A stretch of 13,225 nt of DNA, from positions 1 through 13,225 of the forward strand of contig JAJYTJ010000105.1 of the NCBI GenBank assembly GCA_021793115.1, written 5' to 3'. Position numbers and translations under genes: made by a program. Under the pieces are notes generated by a model. It searched no databases. It was not told where the DNA came from and saw only the letters and a list, made by a program, of their open reading frames with translations. The DNA is from Actinomycetes bacterium (GTDB lineage Bacteria; Actinomycetota; Actinomycetes; Actinomycetales; Cellulomonadaceae). Shown here one piece after another: positions 1 through 12,600 of this stretch (position 1 is the first letter of the stretch; each line of letters opens with the position of its first letter).

Positions 1-95
1 CGATGCGCTCGCGGGCGCGGGTGCGGGTGCGGGCCGGGGAGGCGGGGGGCGGAGTGGCGGGGGCCGGGGGCGGGGGTTGGAGGTGGTGGGGGGGG
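1..95 (-). other. C-rich, G-poor 3' flank of leuA; candidate Rho-dependent termination region / G-quadruplex on the opposite strand
   Basis: Read in the direction of leuA transcription, the 95 bases after the stop are about two-thirds C and under one-fifth G, with several runs of five or more C. Such C-rich, G-poor RNA is what Rho loading sites look like. The plus strand carries the matching G runs (near 43-48, 58-62, 66-70, 72-76 and 88-95), enough for a DNA G-quadruplex. No hairpin-plus-U-tract terminator and no gene can be supported here. Confidence 0.3.
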
Positions 96-1958
<1,863 letters not shown>

Positions 1959-4508
1959 TTAGAGGGCCCCGCCGCGGCGAGCAAGGAGGAGGTTGCGCCG
2001 CACGAAGGGCACCATACCCCCGCGCCGCGCCGCGCCCGCAACGCGTCCGCGGAGCGATCGGGCCGAGACGCGGGCCCACCACCTCGTCCGCGACGGCACG
2101 GCGGCACGCATGGCGCCGAGCGCCTCGTCGACGTCGAGCCAGTACGCGGCGACCTCCGCGTCGCTCGGGACGCCCGCGGCGAACACAGCGCGATCGGCCC
2201 TGCGGGCCAGGCCGTCGAGCCGCACGGCCACTGCTCCCGCCTGCTCGGGGGCGCCCGTCGCGAACGCCCGGCCCACCGCGGCGGCGCCCTCGCGCCTGGT
2301 GCCGCGTGGCCCGGGTGGTCGGCGCAGGTCGCGCGCGGCGTCCATCACCTCGTCCCAACCGCCCGCCACGCGGTGGACCGGGTCGAGGGCGCGGCGCCGC
2401 CGGCGCCGCCGTACGAGCTTGAGGCCGGCGACGGTGAGGAACGGGCCGGCGAGCACGAGCAGGCCACCGGTCCCGGCGCCCGCGTAGCCGACGACGCGCA
2501 GCCACGTCGGGACGGCGCCGGAGCCGTGCTCGTCCTGCCGCATCGACGGGCGAGCGGTGTCGGCGTCGGGTGCCTTGACGTCGGGCTCCGGCGGCGGCGG
2601 GGGCTGCACCACCTGCGGCTTGGGGTCCGAGGGGGCCGGGTCGGGGTCCTGGTTGACGGTCTTCGACGTCGGCGGCGTGGCGTCGAACGGCACCCAGCCG
2701 TAGCCGACGAAGGGCACCTCGACCCACGCCTGCACGTCCGCGCCGGTCACCTCGACGGCGCCGTCGCTCGTCGTCCGCGGCCCCGAGGCCGCCGTGCCCT
2801 GCGCGCCGGAGCCGGGGACGAAGCCGAGCACCACCCGCGCCGGCAGGCCCATCTCCCGGACCATGAGCGCCAGGGTGGCGGCGTACTGCTCGCCGTCCCC
2901 CACGATGACGCCGGCGCCGAGGAACGAGGCGATCCGGTCCGCGCCGTGCCCCGACAGCGACGGGTGCTCGCCGGACTGCCCGTCGCTGAAGTAGCCGTGG
3001 TCGACGAGCCAGGTGGCCAGCGACTGGACCACCTCGGCCGGCTTGCCCGCGTCGCGCGCGATGTCCGGCGCGAGCGTGCGGATGCGCGCCGGGACGCCCG
3101 AGAGCGCGGGCTCGGACACCGACTGCGGGCGCGCCGCGCCGAGCGCCGTCACGGACGGGGCCGGCGGCACCACGGCGTCCACCGTGTAGCTCAGTCCCTG
3201 GTGCAGACCGTCGACGAGCACCGCGGCCCCGGTCGCGTCGTTGAACCGCAGCGCGGGCTGCTCGGCCGCGTCGAGCGAGATGCGGGTCGCCTCGCCCACC
3301 GTGGGCAGCCATGGCCCGTCGAGCGCCCCGACGTCGACCCGCACGGCGGCGGCCGGTCCGGTGATCGGCGCCGGGAGCTCGTCGCCCACGCGCCGGAACT
3401 CCCCCGACGACGCCACCGTCCCGGACCCCGCCACGTTCCACACCACGCCGTCGTACCGGTCGAAGGTCGCCAGCCGGATGCGCGCGCCCTGCGGCAGGCC
3501 GGAGACGGTGAAGAGCACCGCGTCCTTCTCCTTGACGTACTGCCGGAAGGCCGCGAGCGGGCTCGGGTAGGCATCCGGGTCCCACGGTGGCGTGATCCGG
3601 TCACGCAGCACGAACCGCGACGTTCCCTGGGTCACGGCGGGACCGCCGGCGAGCCCGGCGCCGACGGCCACCGCGAGTACCACGCCGGTGGCCAGGACCC
3701 GCCGTGCACCCAGGCGCCCTGCGCGCCACGACGCCCAGCCGCCGAGCAGCACCACGAGCGCCGTGCCCTCGAGCGCCGGTGGAAGCGGCGGCGTGCGCGT
3801 CCCCAGCAGGGCGGCGAGCAGCGCCACCGCGACGGGCACGAGGGCCGCCACGGCCGCGACGCCGGGCGTCGGGGCCCGCAACGCGAGGGTCGCCGCGGCC
3901 GCCGACCCGGCGAGCGCGAGCAGCAGCGCCGCGACCAGCACCGTCCCCGCCGGGCCGATGGGCGGCTGCAGCGTGAGCACCTGCTTCCACGCGGAGGCCG
4001 CGCCGCGCGCCAGCGCGGCCGGCGTGCGCGGGCCGGGCAGCCACCCCACGAGCGTGGTGCCGCGCGCGGCGAGCGCCCCGCCGACCAGCACGTAGCCGAC
4101 GACGAGCACCGCGACGACGCCCAGGCCCGACCACCGACGCCACGCCCCGAGCACCGCGACGCCCGCGCCGAGCAGCAGCCCGCCGAGCAGCGCGGGCACG
4201 GCCGTGCCGCCGCCGTACACGGGGAGCAGCGGCGTGAGCGCGAGCGCGAGCCCGACGAGCAGGCACGCGACGTCGAGCGCCGCACGCACGCCGCGGCGCG
4301 GCCCGGCGGGCACCGGGGCGACCGCCCGGGCCACGCCCGTGCCGGGGTCGAGCCGGCGGCGCAGCAGGTCGCCGAGGGCACGCCAGGCCGCCGGCGGCGC
4401 AGCCTCCTCCGGGAGCAGCCAGCCGGCCGGCACTCCCTCGGTGCGGGGCCGGCCGTCGGAGGCACGGCGCCGCGACGCCTCCTCCTCGCGCGTGCGCGGG
4501 GCCGTCAC
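1959..4508 (-). CDS. TgpA-like multi-pass membrane protein with transglutaminase-like domain, catalytic residues apparently lost
   Basis: An 849-residue integral membrane protein. After a charged N-terminal stretch of about 72 residues come about seven membrane helices (roughly 76-96, 103-121, 128-147, 188-208, 216-236, 246-261, 270-288). An extracytoplasmic region (about 290-665) follows, containing the transglutaminase-like core, then a Pro-rich linker, an eighth helix (about 672-697) followed by an Arg-rich stop, and a cytoplasmic tail of about 150 residues resembling the DUF4129 tails of this family. The fold signature is clear: GEQYAATLALMVREMGLPARVVLGF, QAWVEV and GWVPFDATPP. However, the usual catalytic Cys is Gly539 (GDGEQYA), the usual His is Gln593 (VQAWVEV), and only Asp609 remains. 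I therefore infer a non-catalytic homologue. The GTG start overlaps the DUF58 stop as GTGA, indicating translational coupling. It probably works with the MoxR and DUF58 products at the membrane. Confidence 0.9.
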   Translation of the reverse strand: MTAPRTREEEASRRRASDGRPRTEGVPAGWLLPEEAAPPAAWRALGDLLRRRLDPGTGVARAVAPVPAGPRRGVRAALDVACLLVGLALALTPLLPVYGGGTAVPALLGGLLLGAGVAVLGAWRRWSGLGVVAVLVVGYVLVGGALAARGTTLVGWLPGPRTPAALARGAASAWKQVLTLQPPIGPAGTVLVAALLLALAGSAAAATLALRAPTPGVAAVAALVPVAVALLAALLGTRTPPLPPALEGTALVVLLGGWASWRAGRLGARRVLATGVVLAVAVGAGLAGGPAVTQGTSRFVLRDRITPPWDPDAYPSPLAAFRQYVKEKDAVLFTVSGLPQGARIRLATFDRYDGVVWNVAGSGTVASSGEFRRVGDELPAPITGPAAAVRVDVGALDGPWLPTVGEATRISLDAAEQPALRFNDATGAAVLVDGLHQGLSYTVDAVVPPAPSVTALGAARPQSVSEPALSGVPARIRTLAPDIARDAGKPAEVVQSLATWLVDHGYFSDGQSGEHPSLSGHGADRIASFLGAGVIVGDGEQYAATLALMVREMGLPARVVLGFVPGSGAQGTAASGPRTTSDGAVEVTGADVQAWVEVPFVGYGWVPFDATPPTSKTVNQDPDPAPSDPKPQVVQPPPPPEPDVKAPDADTARPSMRQDEHGSGAVPTWLRVVGYAGAGTGGLLVLAGPFLTVAGLKLVRRRRRRRALDPVHRVAGGWDEVMDAARDLRRPPGPRGTRREGAAAVGRAFATGAPEQAGAVAVRLDGLARRADRAVFAAGVPSDAEVAAYWLDVDEALGAMRAAVPSRTRWWARVSARSLRGRVAGAARRGGMVPFVRRNLLLARRGGAL
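2011..2041 (-). promoter_or_regulatory. Candidate leuA promoter inside the tgpA 3' end
   Basis: On the minus strand TATGGT (2016-2011) is a plausible -10 element of the TANNNT type, and TTGCGG (2041-2036) lies 19 bases upstream as a weak -35. A transcript would begin near 2004 and carry a leader of about 110 bases before leuA. The spacing is longer than the usual 17-18 bases and the elements lie in coding sequence, so this is only a candidate. No transcription data support it. Confidence 0.25.
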
Positions 4509-5650
4509 GGCAGCACCGCCCGCCGCAGCAGCCGGGGCAGGTCGTCGAGCGCGCCGAGCGTCGCCAGCGTGAGCAGGCCGTTGGTCCGCGCGGACGCCTG
4601 CGCCCCCGGCGCGCAGCGCACCACGAGCGTGCGCGCGCCGGACGGCACGTGCTGCGCCCCGAGCCGCAGGTCACGATCGTCGGGCACCGCGCCCGTGACG
4701 AGCACCGCCAGCGAGGCGTCCGGCGCCTCGCGCGCCACCCGCCGGCCCAGCAGGTGCACGCCCGCCCCCGCGGAGCCGGTCATGAACGCCGCGCAGTCGT
4801 CGAGCAGCACCGGGGGCGAGGCGACCCGCAGCCGGCCCGGTCCGGCGACCACCGTGACGCCCCGCTGGTCCCGGATCGCCTGGACACCGAGCGACGCGGT
4901 CACGCTGACGGCGAGCTCCAGGTCGTCCTCCCCCGCGTAGTCCGCGGGCGCGTCGGCGAGCGCGATCGCCGTCTGCGTGCGCCGGGTGTCCTCGAACTGC
5001 TTGACCATCAACGTGTCGCGGCGCGCCGTGGTGCGCCAGTGGATGTACCGCCGGTCGTCGCCCGCCACGTAGTCGCGCAACGCGTGGAAGCTGAGGTCCG
5101 TGTCGCTGCGGTCGCGCGCGGTCTGCCCCTCGAGGTCGCGCAGCACGCCCGCCGTGGCAGCGCCCAGGGCGACCACGCGGGGGTGCACGAACAGCTCGAC
5201 CGGGTCCGTCCAGCGCACGGTGCGCCGCGCCAGCCCCAACGGGTCCCCGCGCCAGGACCGCACCGGGCCGACGACGACGACGCAGCGCCGGTCGGTGGGC
5301 ACCGCGACCAGCTCGTCGTGCCGGGCGCCCGGCGCCAGCGACGGCACCGCGAGATCGGCGACGGAGCGCCCGACCGGCAGCTCGAGCCGAGACGGCAGCG
5401 ACCGGCGCCGCGCGGCGTTGCCCACGACGAGCCGGCCCACGGCGCGCTCGCCCACCGTGACCCGCCGCGTCGCGAGGTCCAACGTCACGCGGTAGCGGGC
5501 GCGACCGGCGGTCATGACGAGCGACGCGACGAGCACCCCGGCCGCCGCGGTGCCGAGCGCCCCGAGCTCGGTCCAGCCGAGCAGCCGCCCGACGAGCAGC
5601 CCGGCCGCCGCCGCGACCGCGACCGACCAGCCGAGCGGCGAGACCCTCAC
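4505..5650 (-). CDS. DUF58 domain protein (vWA-like partner of MoxR)
   Basis: A 381-residue protein with two N-terminal membrane helices (about 8-24 and 28-47) and a mainly cytoplasmic remainder. The DUF58 core is unmistakable at 187-220: SFHALRDYVAGDDRRYIHW followed by RTTARRDTLMVKQFE. A vWA-like fold normally follows this core, and its strand and helix pattern is present (TAIALADAPADYAGEDDLELAVSVTASLG), but the metal-site DxSxS motif reads DAPAD (233-237), so metal binding is doubtful. DUF58 proteins are usually encoded beside MoxR ATPases and are thought to be adaptors or clients of them; the biochemical role is not established. The start is GTG, one base after the moxR stop (TGACGTG), with no Shine-Dalgarno sequence, so translation probably depends on reinitiation after moxR. 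The stop overlaps the start of tgpA by four bases. Confidence 0.93.
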   Translation of the reverse strand: MRVSPLGWSVAVAAAAGLLVGRLLGWTELGALGTAAAGVLVASLVMTAGRARYRVTLDLATRRVTVGERAVGRLVVGNAARRRSLPSRLELPVGRSVADLAVPSLAPGARHDELVAVPTDRRCVVVVGPVRSWRGDPLGLARRTVRWTDPVELFVHPRVVALGAATAGVLRDLEGQTARDRSDTDLSFHALRDYVAGDDRRYIHWRTTARRDTLMVKQFEDTRRTQTAIALADAPADYAGEDDLELAVSVTASLGVQAIRDQRGVTVVAGPGRLRVASPPVLLDDCAAFMTGSAGAGVHLLGRRVAREAPDASLAVLVTGAVPDDRDLRLGAQHVPSGARTLVVRCAPGAQASARTNGLLTLATLGALDDLPRLLRRAVLP

Positions 5651-5651
5651 G

Positions 5652-6608
<957 letters not shown>

Positions 6609-6616
6609 CGGGGGCT

Positions 6617-6622
6617 TCCTCC
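6617..6622 (-). promoter_or_regulatory. Ribosome binding site of moxR
   Basis: On the minus strand this reads GGAGGA, continuing into AAG, 8 bases before the ATG at 6608. It is the strongest Shine-Dalgarno match at any junction in the window and fixes the moxR start inside a much longer open frame. Confidence 0.8.
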
Positions 6623-6637
6623 ACTCGTCGGACGCCG

Positions 6638-9600
6638 TCAGGGCGTCGTCACGGATAGGACATCGGACCAATCGCCCGCGCCCTTGACGTTGAGCGCCCG
6701 CACCTGCAGGCCGAACGTGCCCGCCAGGCCGACGTCGCCGAAGCGCAGCGACGTCGCGCCCGCCCCGCCCGGGACCGGTGCCGGGGCGCTGTAGGTCGCC
6801 CCGGAGTCGGGCGTCGTCCGGTACTCGTACCCGGTGATCGGGCGGTCGCTCGCAGGGGCGGCCCACGTGGCCCGGACACCACGCGCCGACAGCGCGAGCG
6901 TCACCACGGCGGGCACGCGCGGCGCGAGCGTGAGTGCCGAGCCGGTCCCGGTGCTCCACGCGGCATCGCCCGCGGCGTTGCGCTGCCGCACCTCGAGCGT
7001 GACGAGGTCGGGCGTGGCCGGCTGGTTCTTGTCGCACCACGGCGTGCTCGAGGTCTGCGACGGCGACACCGTCACCCAGGGGTCCGTCAGCAGCAGCCGG
7101 TACTGGGTCTCCAGCACCGGCGCGCCCCCGTTCGAGCCGAGCTGCACCGTCATCGTCACGCAGTCGACGTCCGGCCCGGGCGTCACGGTGACCACGGGCG
7201 TCGCCGGACGCGTGACGACGACGCCGCTGGTCACCTGCACCCAGTCGCTCGTCGCGCCCTTGGAGGAGACGGCCCGCACCGAGAAGGTGGGCGTGGAGCC
7301 GCCGGCCAGGCCGGTGATCGTCGTGCTCGTCCCGGTCACCGTGCCGTGCCCCTGGACCTCGTAGCCCGTGATCGTCGCGTCCGCCGCGCCGGCGTCGGTG
7401 GGCGCGGTCCACGTCAGCGTGACCGACCCGTTGCCGGGGTCGCGCACGTCGGCGGCGACCGACGCCGCGGCCGCCAGGCCCGTGGGCGCGCCCGGCGCGC
7501 TCCACACCTCGCCGACGACGGAACCCCAGGTCGACGCCCCGGCCTTGTTCACGGCCCGCACCTGGATCTGGTAGGCCCGCCGCTGCGCGTCGGTGATCTG
7601 GTAGGTCGTCGCCGTGCCCACATCGACAGGCGTGCCGCCGTCGACGACGACGTCGTACCGGGCGACCGCGTCGCCGTGCGCGGCGGGGCCCGTGACGGCG
7701 GGCCAGGTGACGTCGATGGTGTTGCCCGTCAGGGCGCCCTGACGCCGGGTGGCGTCGGGCACGGGCGCGTCCGGGACGCCGGCCGGCACCTCGGAGGCGC
7801 TGTCCGACCACCCCGACGGGTCCGGCGCCTTGTTCGAGGCCCGCACGCGCACGGTGTACCGCGTGCCGTTGGTCAGGCCGGTGAACGTGTGCGAGGTCGA
7901 CGCCTCGGTGACGCTGACCACGCCGGCCGACGAGCCGGTGAGCTCGAGCGTGTAGCTCGTCACGGGCGAGCCGGTCTGCGGCGGCGCGGTCCACGTCGCG
8001 GTGAGCGTGCCGTCGCCGAACGTCAGGGCGAGGTTGGTCGGCGGGTCGGGCACCGCGTCGGGCCGCGCGGGCGCGGACGGCGCGGACACCGGCGACCAGC
8101 CGACCGCGTTGTGCGCCTCGAGCGAGAACGTGTACTCGGTGTCGTTCGTCAGGCCGGTGACCGTGCAGACCGTGCTCGGGCACATCGTGACGAGCATGCC
8201 CGGCATGGCGGTGACGCGGTAGGAGTCGATCGGCTGCCCCCGACTGTCGGGAGCGGTCCACGACAGTGCCACCGCGCGGTCGCGGACCGCGTCTACCCGC
8301 GGCGGCGACGGCGCGGCCGGCGGCCCGCTCACCACGAGCACCACCTCGCCCTCGACGTCGCGGTCCGGGTCGCCCGTGACGTCGCGGACGCGGAACGTCG
8401 TCACCATCTCGCCGACGAAGTCGGCCGCCGGGTGCAGCACCACGGTGCCGCCCGTGCCGAGCGACGCCGTCCCGGCGCCGGGCGTCTGCACGCTGACACC
8501 GACGACGGTCAGGGGCGAGTCCGGGAAGGGGTCATACGCCCCGGCCAGCACGTCGACGCTGCGGTCCTGCCCCTGCACGCCGTCCGTCAGCCGCTGGTCG
8601 ACGACCTTGGCGCGCTGGCGCGTGCTCGCGATGACGGCGAGGTCGACCGACACGTCGAGCACGCCCGCGCGCCCGTAGCCGATGGCCAGGTCGAGCGTCC
8701 CCGTGGTGCCCTTGGGCGTGGCGGCCCCGGCCGAGACCGAGAGCACCGACCCGCGCAGCGGCGCGACGAACCCGGCCGGCACCGCGGACGTGATGCGGAA
8801 CGTGTCGTCGCCGGGCTGTGCGGGGCGCCCGTCGGGGCCGGTGAGGAACGTCAGCAGGTCGACCGCCACCGGGGCCTCGCCCGGTGCGACGCGGATCTGC
8901 GACGGCGTGAACGTCGGCGGGTGGTCGTCCACGGCGATGACCGTGATGGGGATGGTGAGCAGGGACGTGCGGGCGAGCGGGTCCCCCGGGCCGGTGGCGT
9001 CGGTGACGGGCACGGTTACCGAGGCCGGGCCCGCGTACCCGGCGGCGGACGTGAACTGCAGCGTCTTCGCGTCCTTGACCAGTGACGATCCGTCCGAGCG
9101 CGTCGCGGAGACGCCCGCCGGGTCGGCGATCGAGGGCGACCGCCCCGGGGCCACCTGGACGTGCTCGTCGAGCGGGATCACCAGCTGCTCGCCCGAGGCC
9201 ACCGTGAGGTCGGGTGCGTCCCGGCGCAGCACGGGCGGGAAGTTGCCGAGCGCGGGCACGGTGATGAAGGCGTAGGCGAACGCCGAGGGCTCGCGCGTGT
9301 TGGTGAGCAGGAAGGGCAGCGTCTGGGCGTGGTCGGTGAGCGTGACCACCGCGGTCCGGTCTGCGGCCACGTGGGCCACGTCCGCCGTCACGTCCGGCAC
9401 GGACACCGCCAGGTCGCTCATCGGCCCGCTGGGGTTCTGGGCGGTGGCCAGCACGTCCACCGCCACCTCGGTCTTGCCGAACGTGTCGGCCGCAGGGACC
9501 ACCACGTCCTTGGCCACGGGCGGCAGCACGGGCGCGTCCGCCCGCACGGTGACGGTGAGGATCGCGCTGTCGCGACCGCCGCGCGCGTTCGTGGCCGTGT

Positions 9601-12600
9601 AGACCACCTGCACCGTGCCGGGAGTCTGCGGCGCGGTGACCGAGACGCGCCCGGTCGTCACGTCCGCCGTTGCCTGGACGCCGGCGGGTACCTGCAGCAC
9701 CGGGTCGAGCGACAGCGTCCCGCCCGACGAGTCGACGTCGTTGGCCAGCACCCGCACCTGCACCAGCTCGCCCGGGCGCACGGTTACCGCGTCGTCGCGC
9801 GCCACCACGGACGCGGCCGTCGTCGGGCGCGGCGCGATGCCGACCCGCACGGTGGCGACCGCGCGCCGCCCGGTCCAGTCCTCGACCGCGTACGTGAAGG
9901 TGTCCGTGCCGGACTCGTCGCCGAACGCCTGGTAGCTCAGCGAGTCGGTGCCTGCGGTGACCACGCCCTTGGTGGGTGCCGAGGCCAGGCCGAGGAGCGT
10001 CACGCCGTCGCCGTCGGCGTCGATCCCGACGAGCGGGACGTCGATCCGCACGGTGTCGCCGGCGAAGACGCGCGCGGTCAGGTCGCGCGGGCGCGGCGGC
10101 GGCTTGGAGTCGGCCGACGAGGCGTGGACGTGCACCGTGAGCGTGGCCGCCGTGGTGTTGCCCGCGCTGTCCGAGACGGCGAACGTCGCGTGGACCGTCA
10201 TGGGCGTCTGGGGCGCCTGGTACCGCAGCACGCTGCCGGAGACGAAGAGCAGGCCCTGCCCGGCGGCCAGCGGCTGCGGCAGCTCACGGTCGAGCGTGAG
10301 CGGGTCGCCGTCGGGGTCGTACGCCGTGTCCAGCACCGGCACGGTGACCACGCCCCCGGTGCGCACGGAGGCGTCGACGTTCTCGACGACGGGTGCCTGC
10401 GACGAGCCCGCGGCGGGCACCGGCAGCACGACGATCTCGCCGGTCGCGCTCGCGGTGCCGTTCGACACCGTGTAGGAGAGCGACACCGGACCGTCGGGCG
10501 CGCGGTCGGCGGAGATCTGCACCAGGTGGTGGTCGAGCACGGCCGCCCGCAGCCCGGCGCCGTCCGGCACGTCGACCGACTGCAGCACCAGGACGCCGCC
10601 GTTCGGGTCCTGGTCGTTGGCCAACGGGTCGATTGTCACCTGCCCGCCGGCGGGCAGCAGCGCGCGGTCCCGGACCGCGACCGGTGGCGCCGCCTGGTCG
10701 GGCCACGCCAGCACGTCCACGCGCGCCAGGCCGGCGGCCTGCTGCGGCGGCGCGGTGACGGTGAACGGCACGTAGTACGTGCCGGGCCGCGGCGCTGTGA
10801 CCGTGAACGTCCCGGCCAGCAGGTCGGTGCTGATCGTCGCGCCCACCACGTCGTCCACGCCGGCGAGCGCCGCGGGCTGGGCCGACCCGCTGCGCACCGC
10901 GTCGAGCGGGTGGACCGTGACCGGCTGGTCCACGTACGTGGTGACGAGCACGGGGTCGATGTGGGGCGGCACCGAACCCTCGGGCCGCACGTCGACCAGC
11001 ACGTCGCCCCGCGCGGTGTCGGTGCCGTCGGAGACCGTCACCGAGATGCGCGTCTGGCCGAGCGTGCCGCCGTCCGCCTGGAAGGTCAGCGTCCCGTCCT
11101 GCCGCGCGCGGACGGTGCCGGCGGCGGGGTCCGCGGTCGCGCCGACGAGCTGGAGGTCGTCGCCGTCGGGGTCGACGAAGCTCGACAGCACGTCCAGGCT
11201 CACGCGGCCGCCCTGGTCCACCGTGGCGCTGGGCACCCGGACCTGCCGCGGCGCGCCGTTGGCGGCCCCACCGGCCACGCGCAGCGTCAGCGTGGCGGTC
11301 GAGGGCGGCGTGGTGCCGCGCCCGTCCGTCACGGTGTACGTCACCTGCGCCGAGCCGTGCGCCCCCGGGGCGACGCGCACCTGCAGCGCGCGGCCGCCGT
11401 ACACGCGTTCCAGCACGCCGAACGACGGGGGCAGCTGGTCGAACTCGGAGATCGCGAGGATGCCGCAGTCCGACGTCGTGTCGTTGTCGAGCACCGGAAG
11501 CACGGTGGTGCGGCCCGGCCGCACGCCGAACTCGTCGTCCACCGCCTGGGGCGCGCCCGAGTCGTGCCCGCACTCGGCCACCAGGTCCTTGGTCAGCGTG
11601 CCCTGCGTCTGCCGCGTGCCCGGCTCGGGCTGCGGCTGGGGAGCCACCTGCTCCCAGTCCGGCACCCGCAGGTTGCTGTCCTTGGCGGGCAGCCACAGCC
11701 GGCCGGCCGCGGTGTCGTTGAGCACCACCATCGAGCGGTTGACCCGGAACACGAGCGTTCCGCCCGAGCCGACGTCGGCCAGGTCACGGCGCACGTCGCC
11801 GTGCCCGCACGACTGCAGGGACGAGCCCGTGGGCGTGGCCCAGGCGCCGTATGCGCAGCCCGCGACGCGGACGGGGCGCGCCGGCGCGCCGGCGCCGCCG
11901 GAGCGATGGCTGACGATCGCGCCGCCCCGCAGCGGCACCTCGAGCAGCGCCGTCCGGCTCGCGACGAGCACCGTCGCGGCCGCGGGGCCCGGCTGCTGCA
12001 GCACGAGCCCCTGGCCGGGCAGCGTCACGGTGCCGTGCCGGGTTCGCAGCTGGTTGCCCGAGAGCACCACCGGGTCGTCGCCCACGGCGGTCAGCTGGTC
12101 GACCGGCCCGGCCCCGACCGTGCCGTCCGGCCGCTGCCCGGCCGGGGTCAGTCGGGTCACGGTCCCGTCGGTCGCCGCGACCGCCAGCGCGGTGCCCGTC
12201 GTGGCGGCCACCACCTGCCCGCCCGGGCCGAGCGCGAGGTCGGCCGGGTCCTGCGCGAGGTGCAGCCCGGACAGCGCGCCGATCGGGCGCACCCACACGT
12301 TCCCGTCCTTGTCGCCGAACGCGACCGTGCCGCCGCCGAGGGACGTGCTCACGCCGGCGGCCGCCACGTCGGCGACCGTCGCGACGGTCGCCGGGTCCAC
12401 CACGGCCACCGTGGAGGCGCCGACGAGCAGCACGTCGGAGCCGTCCTGCAGCACGTCGAAGCGCGCGGAGTCCGCGGCGAGCCCGGCGTTGAGCTCTTCG
12501 ACGGGCACGTTGTACCGGCCGAGCATGCCCCGGTCGGTCGAGGTGACCCAGACCGCGCCGTCGTCGAGGTTGAGCCGGGCCAGCGGGAACCCGCGGTCCA

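Noticed and set aside
6609..8261. A long N-terminal extension of the moxR frame
   Set aside because: The upstream part is Arg/Ala/Gly-rich sequence read out of frame through the FN3-coding region. The family start MTPEQATRF with its GGAGGA site explains the gene fully.
11875..11890. A perfect 16-base palindrome made of two adjacent GGCGCGCC octamers
   Set aside because: It lies in coding sequence for a Gly/Ala/Pro/Arg stretch of the giant gene; short palindromes of this type are expected at such GC content and nothing else marks it as a regulatory site.
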